From assembly GCF_035989305.1 (NCBI RefSeq), contig NZ_CP108514.1, forward strand, positions 5,746,501 through 5,810,500: DNA of 64,000 nucleotides, read 5' to 3'. Of the stretch, positions 45,518 to 53,756 are shown piece by piece (the stretch's first letter is position 1; each line of letters starts with the position of its first letter). Made by a program: the position numbers and the translations under genes. The notes beneath the pieces were generated by a model. The model did not search any database, was not told the origin of the DNA, and was given only the letters and a program-made list of their open reading frames with translations. Source of the stretch: Streptomyces sp. NBC_01233. GTDB lineage: Bacteria > Actinomycetota > Actinomycetes > Streptomycetales > Streptomycetaceae.

Positions 45518-47223
45518 CCGCCACCCTGCCCACGGCCACTGATCCCAAGCCGGAGACCCTCACCGTCCCCGCCCAGCGCAGCCCCGTCGGGGGACTCGGC
45601 GTCCGCCCCGCCGCTCCCGTCCGGCCGCTCGTGCGGTTCCGCTCCTCCCGCCCCGACCTGCTGCTGTGCGGGGCGCTGCTGCTCGTGATCCTGCTCGTCC
45701 AGGGCTGGAACATCACCGGCTTCCCGACGCTGAGCGACGACGAGGGCACCTACCTCGCCCAGGCGTGGGCCGTCCAGCAGGGCGACGGCCTCGCCCACTA
45801 CACGTACTGGTACGACCATCCGCCGCTCGGCTGGATCCAGGTCGCGGGCCTGACGTACCTGCCGTCCCTCTTCGTGCCCGACTGGATGACCGTCGCGCCG
45901 ATGCGGTTCTCGATGCTCGCCGTCTCCGCCGTCAGCTCCGTGCTGATGTACGTCCTCGCCCGTCGGCTGTGGCTGCCGCGCTGGGCGGCCGGGCTCGCGA
46001 TGGCGCTCTTCGGGCTGTCCCCGCTCGCCGTCGTCCTCCAGCGCGAGATCTTCCTCGACAACCTCGCCGTGATGTGGATGCTGCTGGCCTTCTGCCTCGC
46101 CGCGTCACCGAGCCGGCACCTGTGGCACCACTTCGGGTCCGGGCTTGCGGCCGCCACCGCCGTCCTGACCAAGGAGACGATGCTGGTGGTGCTCCCGGCG
46201 CTGCTGGTGACGATGTGGCGGCACAGCCACCGCGACACCCGCAAGTTCGCCGTCACCGGAGCCGTCACCGCCTGCGCGCTGATCGGGCTCTCGTACCCGC
46301 TGTACGCCCTCCTCAACAGCGAACTGCTGCCCGGCTCCGGACACGTCTCGCTCATCGACGGCATCACCTACCAGATGAGCCGCCCCGGCTCCGGCTTCAT
46401 CCTCGACGCCGGGACGGGCTCGAACGGCGTGCTGCGGTCCTGGCTGTACTACGACACGGTCCTGCCCCTCGGCGGGCTGGCCGGCGCCGTCCTGCTGCTG
46501 GCCACCTACCGCTGGTCGGTCACCGCCCGCGCGCTCGCCGGCCCCGCGCTCGCCGCCGTCATCCTCGCCGTCGTCGCGATGCGGCCCTCCGGCTACCTCC
46601 CGGCTATGTACGTGATCCAGGCGCTGCCGTTCCTCGCCCTCGTCCTGGCCGGGGGCGCGGCGAGCATCACGCACGCCGTGCTGCGCCGCCGCCGCGGCCC
46701 GGGGGAGCGCAGGGTGCAGGTGTGGGCGCGCTGGGCGGTGCTCGGCGTGCTCGCCGCGTCCTCCGCGGTGTACGTGCTGCCGCGCTGGTACGACGGCAAC
46801 CGCACGGCGCTCACCGTCGACGCGAACGCCCCGTACCGGCAGGCCGCGGCCTGGCTCGGCAGCGAGGTCGAGGATCCGGCGCGGACCCGGGTGCTGCTCG
46901 ACGATGCGCTCTGGCTGGACGCCGTGCACCACGGCTTCGAGCCGGGTCCGGGCGCCATCTGGTTCTACAAGGCCGACCTCGACCCCGCCGTCACCAAGAC
47001 CCTGCCGCGCGGCTGGCAGGACATCGACTACGTGGTCTCCTCGCCCACGGTGCGCCGCGACGCGGTGGACCTGCCCACCGTGAAGGCCGCGCTGGAGCAT
47101 TCGAGCGTGGTGGCCGTGTTCGGGTCGGGCGAGGACCGCATCGAGATACGCCGGACCGACCGGACCGACCGGACCGACAGCGCCGCCGGGACCGACCGCG
47201 CCGACCGCACGAGTGGGAGCTGA
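45514..47223 (+). CDS. GT39/ArnT-like polytopic glycosyltransferase
   Basis: 569 residues from GTG 45514, coupled to the upstream gene by a 4-bp overlap. About ten or more membrane helices. The first periplasmic loop has the catalytic acidic motif as FPTLSDDEGTYLAQAW, with HPPLGWIQ after it, as in protein-O-mannosyltransferases and ArnT-type enzymes that use a polyprenol-phosphate sugar. EIFLDNLAVMWML is a second typical loop. The C-terminal soluble part ends in a 9-bp repeat (47152-47178) encoding Arg-Thr-Asp units. The donor lipid is plausibly made by the next gene. Confidence 0.85.
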   Translation: MTATLPTATDPKPETLTVPAQRSPVGGLGVRPAAPVRPLVRFRSSRPDLLLCGALLLVILLVQGWNITGFPTLSDDEGTYLAQAWAVQQGDGLAHYTYWYDHPPLGWIQVAGLTYLPSLFVPDWMTVAPMRFSMLAVSAVSSVLMYVLARRLWLPRWAAGLAMALFGLSPLAVVLQREIFLDNLAVMWMLLAFCLAASPSRHLWHHFGSGLAAATAVLTKETMLVVLPALLVTMWRHSHRDTRKFAVTGAVTACALIGLSYPLYALLNSELLPGSGHVSLIDGITYQMSRPGSGFILDAGTGSNGVLRSWLYYDTVLPLGGLAGAVLLLATYRWSVTARALAGPALAAVILAVVAMRPSGYLPAMYVIQALPFLALVLAGGAASITHAVLRRRRGPGERRVQVWARWAVLGVLAASSAVYVLPRWYDGNRTALTVDANAPYRQAAAWLGSEVEDPARTRVLLDDALWLDAVHHGFEPGPGAIWFYKADLDPAVTKTLPRGWQDIDYVVSSPTVRRDAVDLPTVKAALEHSSVVAVFGSGEDRIEIRRTDRTDRTDSAAGTDRADRTSGS

Positions 47224-47229
47224 GTCACC

Positions 47230-48468
47230 ATGAGCGAGGACCTGTGGTCCCTCCATGCCCCGATCGATGCGGAGCTCGCCGCTCCGCAGGCCCTGGCCGG
47301 CAGCGTCACCCTCATCATCCCCACCTTCAACGAGACCGGGAACGTGGCCGAGTTGCTGCGCCGGCTCGGTGACGCGCTCCCCGACCACCTCCCCTGCGCG
47401 GTGCTGTTCGTGGACGACTCCACGGACGACACCCCCGCCGCCATCGAGAAGGCCGCCGCCGACCAGCCCTTCCCGGTGTCGGTCCTGCACCGGGAGGTGG
47501 CCGAGGGCGGTCTCGGCGGCGCCGTCGTCGAAGGGGTGAAGCGGGCGGACACCGACTGGATCGTCGTCATGGACGCCGATCTCCAGCACCCGCCCCACCT
47601 GGTGCCCGAACTCGTCGGCGAGGGCGAGCGCACCAACGCCGACCTCGTGGTCGCCTCCCGCTACATCAGCGGCGGCAGCCGGGCCGGCCTCGCCGGGAGC
47701 TACCGCATCGCCGTCTCCCGCGGCGCGACCTGGCTGGCCAAGGGGCTCTTCCCGCGGGCGCTGCGCGGGATCAGCGACCCGATGAGCGGCTTCTTCGCGA
47801 TGCGCCGCTCGGCCGTCACCGCGGACGCACTGAAGCCGCTCGGCTACAAGATCCTGCTGGAGCTGGCGGTGCGCTGCCGCCCGGGCAAGGTCGCCGAGGT
47901 GCCCTTCGTCTTCCAGGACCGCTTCTCGGGGGAGTCCAAGTCGACCGCGCGCGAGGGCATGCGCTTCCTCGCCCACCTCGCCTCGCTGCGCTCCGCGGCC
48001 CCGCTGGCCCGCATGATCGGTTTCGGGCTGATCGGGCTCTCCGGTTTCGTGCCGAACCTGGGCGCGCTGTGGCTGCTCACGCACGCCGGGATGCACTACC
48101 TCCCCGCCGAGATCGTCGCCAACCAGGCGGGGGTCCTGTGGAACTTCCTCCTCATCGAGACCCTGCTCTTCCGTGACCGCCGCCGGCACCGCCACTGGGC
48201 TGACCGGGTCGGGCGTTTCGCCCTGCTGGCCAATGCCGATCTGCTGCTGCGCATCCCGTTGATCGCGGTGCTCGTCGCGAGGTTCGGGATGGAGGTGCTG
48301 CCCGCCACCGCTCTCGCGCTGGTCACCACCTTCGTGCTGCGCTTCGCGGCCACCGAGGCCCTCGTCTATCTGCCGCGCGGGTCGCGCAGGTCGCGCGGCC
48401 CCCGCACGCCGGACCCGTCACGCACCCCGGGCGCTTCGCTCAAGGCGGGCCGCCACTCCAGGAGTTGA
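47230..48468 (+). CDS. Polyprenol-phosphate sugar synthase (DPM1-like GT2) fused to a GtrA domain
   Basis: 412 residues, 6 bp after the GT39-like gene. The N-terminal GT2 domain resembles dolichol-phosphate mannose synthase: IIPTFNETGNVAELLRRL, VLFVDDSTDD, VVMDADLQHPP, SRYISGGSRAGL, SDPMSGFFAMRR. The C-terminus has four helices (MIGFGLIGLSGFVPNLGALWLL to ALALVTTFVLRFAATEALVY) of the GtrA flippase type. So it would load a sugar on a polyprenol lipid and help flip it, giving the GT39-like enzyme a donor outside the cell. Mannose or glucose cannot be decided. Confidence 0.88.
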   Translation: MSEDLWSLHAPIDAELAAPQALAGSVTLIIPTFNETGNVAELLRRLGDALPDHLPCAVLFVDDSTDDTPAAIEKAAADQPFPVSVLHREVAEGGLGGAVVEGVKRADTDWIVVMDADLQHPPHLVPELVGEGERTNADLVVASRYISGGSRAGLAGSYRIAVSRGATWLAKGLFPRALRGISDPMSGFFAMRRSAVTADALKPLGYKILLELAVRCRPGKVAEVPFVFQDRFSGESKSTAREGMRFLAHLASLRSAAPLARMIGFGLIGLSGFVPNLGALWLLTHAGMHYLPAEIVANQAGVLWNFLLIETLLFRDRRRHRHWADRVGRFALLANADLLLRIPLIAVLVARFGMEVLPATALALVTTFVLRFAATEALVYLPRGSRRSRGPRTPDPSRTPGASLKAGRHSRS

Positions 48469-48491
48469 GCCGCACAGAAGGGATCCTTTCC

Positions 48492-50981
48492 ATGCGTCTG
48501 ACGATCCGGCGGAGGGCCGGGCGGAGGGCCGGGCGGAGGGCCGGGCGGAGGGCCGGGCGGAGGGCCGGGCGGCGGGCCGCCCTGCTCGCCGTCGGGGCGA
48601 TGACCGCGGGCCTGCTGCTCACCGCACCGCAGCAGGCCACGGCCGGTCCGCCCAATCTGCTCTCCAATCCCGGTTTCGAGACCGCCGGAGCCGCCGGCTC
48701 CGACATGCCGTCCTGCTGGTCCAAGTCCGGCTGGGGCGACAACGACTTCACCTTCGCCACCGTCGCCGACGCGCACAGCGGCACCAAGGCGATGAAGGTG
48801 TCGCTGACCCGCCGCGTGGACGGCGACCGCAAGGCCCTGGTCACCGAGAACACCACCTGCGCCCCGACCGTCACGCCGGGCAGGCAGTACGACCTGTCCG
48901 CCTGGTACAAGTCGGACACCCCGGACGTGTCGGTGACCGTGTTCCGCCGCGACACGACGGCGGGCTGGCAGTACTGGACCGACCTGCAGAATCCGCCCGT
49001 CAGCGCCGCCTGGGCGCGTACGGAGGTCCGTACGCCGGCCGTCCCGCCGAACACCGACAAGATCGCGTGGGGCCTGTCGGTCTACGGGGTGGGCACGCTC
49101 ACCTCCGACGACTACGCGCTGGAGGAGGTGGGCGCGGTGCCGCCGCAGCCGACCTGCTCGGGTACGGCGGAGGAGTGCGCCAAGGGCAAGTGGGAGGTGA
49201 TCCCGGCCAAGAACCCGGTGCGCTCGATGCACGCCGTCGTGCTGAATGGGGGCACCTCCCAGACGGAGTCTGGGGGAGGCAAGGTGCTGCTGATCGCGGG
49301 CTCGGGCAACGACATCGCCCAGTTCAACGCGGGCACCTTCACCTCGGCCGTCTACGACCCGGCGAACGGCACCTTCAAGACGGTCCCGACGCCGGTGGAC
49401 ATGTTCTGCGCGGGCCACGTACAGCTGGCGGACGGCCGGGTGCTGGTGATGAGCGGCAACAAGGGGTACCCGTCCGCCGACGGCAAGATCGGCTACCAGG
49501 GGCTGAAGGACAGCTACGTCTTCGACCCGGCGACCGAGGCCTACACGAAGACGAACGACATGAACGGCGGGCACTGGTACCCGTCGGCGACGATCCTCGG
49601 CAACGGCGACGTGATCTCCTTCGGCGGGCTGAAGGAGGACTCGACGGGCAACGTGACCGCCGAGAAGTTCTCGGCGGCGCAGAACAAGTGGCTGCCGATG
49701 AACGAGGTCAACCAGACCTGGTCGTACTGGGGCCTGTACCCGTCGATGATCCTCATGCAGGACGGGCGGCTCTTCTACTCGGGCAGCCACACCTTCGGCA
49801 ACGGCACCCCGGGCACCGGCGCCTCGGTCTACGACTACGGCGCCAACACCATCACCGACGTGCCGGGCCTGCGGAACAAGGACCAGCGCGACGAGTCGGC
49901 GAGCGTGCTGCTGCCCCCGGCGCAGGACCAGCGGGTCCTGACCATCGGCGGCGGCAACAACGAGACCAACCCGGCCGCGAACCGGATCACCGACATCATC
50001 GACCTGAAGAAGCCGAGTCCCGCCTACACGGCCGGCCCGGACCTCCCGCAGGGACTGGTCGACACGGGCGCGGGCAAGCGGCCGCAGACCGGGGCCGAGG
50101 GCAAGATGTACGTGTCGGCGGTGCTGCTGCCGGACGGCAAGGTGCTGGAGACCGGCGGCGGCCTGCACGACCGGGCCGACCCGGTCTTCGAGGCCTCCTT
50201 CTTCGACCCGACGACCAACACCTATCAGCCGGGCCTGGCCACCGACCCGATCCCGCGGACCTACCACTCGGCGTCCTTCCTGATGCCGGACGGCCGGGTC
50301 ATGTCGGTCGGCGACAACCCGGGCAACGGCACCTACAACCACAACGTGTCGATCTACACCCCGCCCTACCTCTTCAAGGGCGCCCGCCCGCAGATCACCT
50401 CGGTGATCGACACGCAGTGGGTGTACGGGGACACGCAGCGGATCACCGTCAACCGGCCGATCGCCAAGGCGGAGCTGATCCGTCCGGCGGCGGTCACCCA
50501 CTCCTCGGACCCGAACCAGCGGTTCGTGGACCTGCCGATGACCGTCGACGGCAACAACATCGACCTCAACGTCACCAGCAACCCCAACCTGGCGCCGCCC
50601 GGCTGGTACATGCTCTTCGCGGTCGACGCGAACGGTGTCCCGTCGATCGCGACCTGGGTGCACCTGGGCGGTGCGCCCGCGCTGGCCGCAACCCAGGAGC
50701 AGCCGTCGGCGCACGAGCACACCTTCGCGAACAAGCTGGGGCCCGCGAAGGAGAACCCCGCCAAGCGGGACTCCGCCCCGGTCACGCCCGGTGTGGCCGG
50801 CTGCGACCGGCACTACGGCACGGTCAACGTGTGCGTGCCGGCCCGCTTCCCGGCCGAGGTGAAGGAGACGGCCCAGGCCCGCTGTGACTGGCTGGCCTCC
50901 CACCGGTACCCGAAGCGGCTGAAGGTCAACGGCAGCGACCCGCTGCGCCTCGACCCCGACCGTGACGGTTACGCCTGCTGA
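48492..50981 (+). CDS. Secreted copper-radical oxidase (galactose-oxidase/GlxA-like) with extra domains
   Basis: 829 residues. The N-terminal region is Arg-rich (Arg-Arg-Ala-Gly repeats) then a signal peptide (LLAVGAMTAGLLLTA). A carbohydrate-binding-like domain follows (LLSNPGFETAG to about 218). The Kelch/galactose-oxidase domain has the Cys310 (DMFCAGHV) and Tyr330 (SGNKGYPS) pair for the thioether cofactor, Tyr594-His595 (IPRTYHSASFL) and His673 (AAVTHSSD) as copper ligands, then a DUF1929 end (PPGWYMLFAVDANGVPSIA). The last 60 residues resemble an Excalibur Ca-binding domain (LDPDRDGYAC). It likely oxidises an alcohol on a surface glycan. Start ATG 48492. Last gene of the glycosyltransferase cluster. 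Confidence 0.88.
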   Translation: MRLTIRRRAGRRAGRRAGRRAGRRAGRRAALLAVGAMTAGLLLTAPQQATAGPPNLLSNPGFETAGAAGSDMPSCWSKSGWGDNDFTFATVADAHSGTKAMKVSLTRRVDGDRKALVTENTTCAPTVTPGRQYDLSAWYKSDTPDVSVTVFRRDTTAGWQYWTDLQNPPVSAAWARTEVRTPAVPPNTDKIAWGLSVYGVGTLTSDDYALEEVGAVPPQPTCSGTAEECAKGKWEVIPAKNPVRSMHAVVLNGGTSQTESGGGKVLLIAGSGNDIAQFNAGTFTSAVYDPANGTFKTVPTPVDMFCAGHVQLADGRVLVMSGNKGYPSADGKIGYQGLKDSYVFDPATEAYTKTNDMNGGHWYPSATILGNGDVISFGGLKEDSTGNVTAEKFSAAQNKWLPMNEVNQTWSYWGLYPSMILMQDGRLFYSGSHTFGNGTPGTGASVYDYGANTITDVPGLRNKDQRDESASVLLPPAQDQRVLTIGGGNNETNPAANRITDIIDLKKPSPAYTAGPDLPQGLVDTGAGKRPQTGAEGKMYVSAVLLPDGKVLETGGGLHDRADPVFEASFFDPTTNTYQPGLATDPIPRTYHSASFLMPDGRVMSVGDNPGNGTYNHNVSIYTPPYLFKGARPQITSVIDTQWVYGDTQRITVNRPIAKAELIRPAAVTHSSDPNQRFVDLPMTVDGNNIDLNVTSNPNLAPPGWYMLFAVDANGVPSIATWVHLGGAPALAATQEQPSAHEHTFANKLGPAKENPAKRDSAPVTPGVAGCDRHYGTVNVCVPARFPAEVKETAQARCDWLASHRYPKRLKVNGSDPLRLDPDRDGYAC
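48510..48569. repeat. 12-bp x 5 repeat inside the signal region of the oxidase
   Basis: Five perfect copies of CGGAGGGCCGGG encode Arg-Arg-Ala-Gly units before the hydrophobic signal. The unusually long basic n-region may affect export route; twin Arg suggests Tat but the motif is not clean. Confidence 0.9.
49247..49280. repeat. Palindromic repeat inserted in frame in the oxidase gene
   Basis: A GC-rich inverted repeat (arms about 49255-49263 and 49269-49279) adds about 11 residues (GGTSQTESGGG) between MHAVVLN and KVLLIAGSGN, where relatives have none. It resembles the GGGGGCACCTCCC-type palindromes I remember as common in streptomycetes. A related copy is at 61630. Confidence 0.65.
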
Positions 50982-50990
50982 ACAACGAGG

Positions 50991-51027
50991 AGGGGCCCGG
51001 CCGCGTCTCGCGCGCGGCCGGGCCCCT
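50991..51027. terminator. 15-bp hairpin after the oxidase gene
   Basis: Perfect arms 50991-51005 and 51013-51027 start 10 bp after the stop; the following cluster is on the other strand and convergent, so it may serve both. Confidence 0.85.
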
Positions 51028-51084
51028 TCGTGGACAGGGCAATCCGCAGACGCGAAAGGTGTCAGGAATTGCGCAACATGCTCC

Positions 51085-52287
51085 TCATGCGTGACTCACG
51101 CCCGGTGTCGGCCACGGAACCGTAGTCTCCACGGGCCGACCGTAGTCGACGCCGTCGACACCCCACCCGTAAAGCTCGCGGATCTGCTCCATGAACCAGT
51201 CCGCCCCGGCCCGCGCACGCTCCAGTCCGGCTTCCGGATCCGCCCACAGCTCCCGAACCCGGTCCTGGACCTGTCCGTCGAGTTCCCATCCGTCCAGCCG
51301 GATCCGGCCCTGCTCGTCGAGGACCAGCGGCACCGCCCCGGTCAGTTGATCCCACAGCTCCCCGGCCTGTTCGACCGTCGTGCGGAACCCGTCCCCGAGG
51401 ACAGTCCGCAGGAACGCCGTGTAGAGGGCGATCGACGGGATCGCGCTCGACGCCTGCGTGACGGCCGCACCGGCTACCGCGGTGTACGCCCGGCCGCCAT
51501 CCCCAAGTACGGCGGCCAGATCTGCGGCGGTCTGTTCCAGGTTCTCCTTCGCGCCGCCGATGGTGCCCTGCCGGTAGATCGGCGCTGTCAGATCCGAGCC
51601 GATGTACGTCAACGCCACCGTCGTGAACCCGTCCGCAAGCAGGCCCCGCCCGGCCAGGGCCTCCACCCACAGCCGCCAGTCGGCCCCGCCCATCACCTGC
51701 TCCGTCGCATGCCGCTCCTCGTCGTCGGCCGGCTCCAGGTAGACCCTGCCGACCTTCGGGACGTCACCCGAGAAGTCCAGCGCCGGCGCCTCGTATGGCT
51801 CGCCCAGCGGCTTGATCACCGAGTGGTAGACCGTGCCGGTCTCCGGGTCGGTCCGGCGCGGAGCCGCGAGGCTGTAGATCAGGTGGTCGACCTTGCCGAA
51901 CCGCTCCTCCACCAGGGCCAGCACTTCGTGCTTGCCCGCTTTCGAGAACGCGTCCGTGTTGACGAACACGAAGTCGTGGCCGGCGCCCTGGGCGAGGCTG
52001 TCGGCGGCCGCGGTTCGGTACCAGCCCGCGGTGGCCGTCCGTCGCTCGGTCTCCGCGCCCTCGAAGGCGACGCCCACACCCCGGATGCCATGTCGGCGCA
52101 GCCCGGTCAGCAGCGTGGCCAGCCCGTACCCGGCGCTGTGCCCGAGGAGCAGCACCACTGGACCGCTGCCGTCGGTGCGGCACGGGATCTGCTCCCACAT
52201 CCGGCGCACGGTCTCAGCGGATCCGGCCGGGTGGGAGTTGACGATCAGGAAGCCGCGCTGCTTCGGGTCGATCTGGCGAACGTTCAC
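51085..52287 (-). CDS. fabV: FabV-type trans-2-enoyl-ACP/CoA reductase
   Basis: 400-residue NADH-dependent enoyl reductase. Start GTG 52287 overlaps the ACP gene stop (GTGA). Landmarks: RGFLIVNSHPAGSAE, the nucleotide loop GHSAGYGLA at 49-57, TATAGWY, IYSLAAPRRTDP, VALTYIGSDLTAPIY and the catalytic Tyr238-x8-Lys247 that defines FabV/TER (longer than the x6 spacing of FabI). FabV enzymes are insensitive to triclosan. Streptomyces normally uses a FabI/InhA type, so this is a second reductase. Its place at the end of an operon with an ACP and a radical SAM enzyme suggests a dedicated acyl pathway or self-protection. Confidence 0.9.
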   Translation of the reverse strand: MNVRQIDPKQRGFLIVNSHPAGSAETVRRMWEQIPCRTDGSGPVVLLLGHSAGYGLATLLTGLRRHGIRGVGVAFEGAETERRTATAGWYRTAAADSLAQGAGHDFVFVNTDAFSKAGKHEVLALVEERFGKVDHLIYSLAAPRRTDPETGTVYHSVIKPLGEPYEAPALDFSGDVPKVGRVYLEPADDEERHATEQVMGGADWRLWVEALAGRGLLADGFTTVALTYIGSDLTAPIYRQGTIGGAKENLEQTAADLAAVLGDGGRAYTAVAGAAVTQASSAIPSIALYTAFLRTVLGDGFRTTVEQAGELWDQLTGAVPLVLDEQGRIRLDGWELDGQVQDRVRELWADPEAGLERARAGADWFMEQIRELYGWGVDGVDYGRPVETTVPWPTPGVSHA

Positions 52288-52547
52288 AGGGTGTCCATTC
52301 CGCTCGGTACGAGCCGGGCGAGGAGCGCACGCAGGCCAGCGACCGTCCGCAGGCGGCCGGTCTCCTCGTCCGGGATGACGACGGTCAGGCGCTGTTCCAG
52401 ATCGGTCACCAGCTCGGCCAGGGCCAGGCTGTCGATACCGAGGTCCTGCTCCAGATGTCCGTCTTCGGGGATCGTATCCACGCCCCTGTCAGCAGCCCGT
52501 GCCAGCGCGGCACGGAGAACCTGCTCGGTCGTTGTCACCTTCGGCAT
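52284..52547 (-). CDS. Acyl carrier protein
   Basis: 87-residue carrier protein. The phosphopantetheine attachment motif is GIDSLALAEL with Ser40; the helices before (LRAALARAADRG) and after (LRTVAGLRALLARLV) are normal. It starts at ATG 52547, 16 bp after the radical SAM stop, and overlaps fabV by 4 bp. It is not next to the usual fatty-acid synthase genes, so it probably belongs to a dedicated pathway with its neighbours. Confidence 0.9.
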   Translation of the reverse strand: MPKVTTTEQVLRAALARAADRGVDTIPEDGHLEQDLGIDSLALAELVTDLEQRLTVVIPDEETGRLRTVAGLRALLARLVPSGMDTL

Positions 52548-52563
52548 TGACGCAGTTCCTTCC

Positions 52564-53756
52564 TCAGTGGGGGACTGGTGTGGTGGACCGCAGGCGCGAC
52601 ATCAGCGCGTCCTGCCCGATGACCGGCAGCGACTCCATGGCCGGAATGCCATTGACCTCGCGGTATTTGTCGCTCAGCAGCGCGCACGAGGAGCAGAACC
52701 CGCCGCACGTCGTCCTGGTGGTGAACTCCTGGGGAACCGCGCCGTGCAGGCCCTTGAGGCCGCCGCCGTCCGCGATCGTCCGCAGATAGGCGTCGTCGTT
52801 CGCGCGGGTCAGGATCGTGCGCATCCCGTCGGTGAAGACGTTCCCGAAGCCGAGCGACTCGGGGACGTCGAAGGACGCGCACGCGTACACGCGGCCGTCT
52901 TGCTTCACCAGGCCCGACGGCAGGATGTACGTGCCCACCGTCGGCGCGAAGCAGTCGAAGCAGCGGTCCATCCACCGCTTCACCGTTGTCTGGCCGGGCC
53001 GGGTCACTTTCTGCTGCTCTGGCAGCCGGTCGTTCTCCAGGTAGACGCGCATCGTGGAGTGCACCCGGTCGTGCGGGAAGTCCCCGTACTCCTTCTCGTA
53101 CGCCTCCATCAGTTCGTACACCTTGTGCTCGCGGCTGTCCGGGGCGGCCAGCGAGGACACGGCGAGGTTCAGTTCTCGGTTGCTGTAGCGGGTGACCGCG
53201 TAGTGGAGGATCCGGGCGACCCAGTCCAGGGGCATCGTCTGCTCGCCGACGGACACCATGATCAGCGGCACGAACAGCCGGTTGTCGAAGAACCCGGCCT
53301 TCTCCAGCTGGTCGAAGGTCCGCTCGCAGCGGCGCTCACGGCCCCACACACCGTTGGTTGTCAGCTTCGAGATGTCGATCCCCGCCCGCTCAGAGCCTTG
53401 ATCAGCGGCATCAACGCGTGGATGGCCACGAAGGGCTCCCCGCCCGTCACAGCGGTCGACGGCAGACCGATCGCATCGAACTCGTCGACCAGGTGGGCCC
53501 GCTGATCCGGTGTCATCGTGGCCCCGTAGGCGAGCGGCAGCGCGCCCATCCCGCACGACGGACAGGTGTCGTTGCACTTGCTGGTGATCTCCACCTCCAT
53601 GCGCAGCGGCCGGTACCGCATCCCGTCCAGACCCGCCGCGGTGAACCGGCGCTCGATCATGTTGAAGATGTCCGCGTGTTTCGCTGCGTACTTCCCCAGG
53701 AACGGCTGCACCTCGCCCTGGCCGGCGATGAACGTGTACTGGCCCTCCTTGATCAC
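52564..53756 (-). pseudogene. Radical SAM/SPASM-like enzyme interrupted by an apparent one-base frameshift
   Basis: From GTG 53756 the frame encodes the radical SAM core: MEVEITSKCNDTCPSC with the [4Fe-4S] cysteines 61, 65 and 68, then TAVTGGEPFV (GGE motif). It reads on to LIKAL (about residue 122, near 53390), then goes out of frame. The other frame continues AGIDISKLTTNGVWG to the end with more Cys clusters (CFDCFAP, ACASF, CGGFCSSC), a SPASM-like auxiliary cluster region. The span is 1193 bp, one base short of a multiple of three, so a single missing base in AGCGGGCGGGG is the simplest cause. It may be real or an assembly error; restored length is about 397 residues. Overlaps the methyltransferase upstream by 4 bp. 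Confidence 0.75.
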
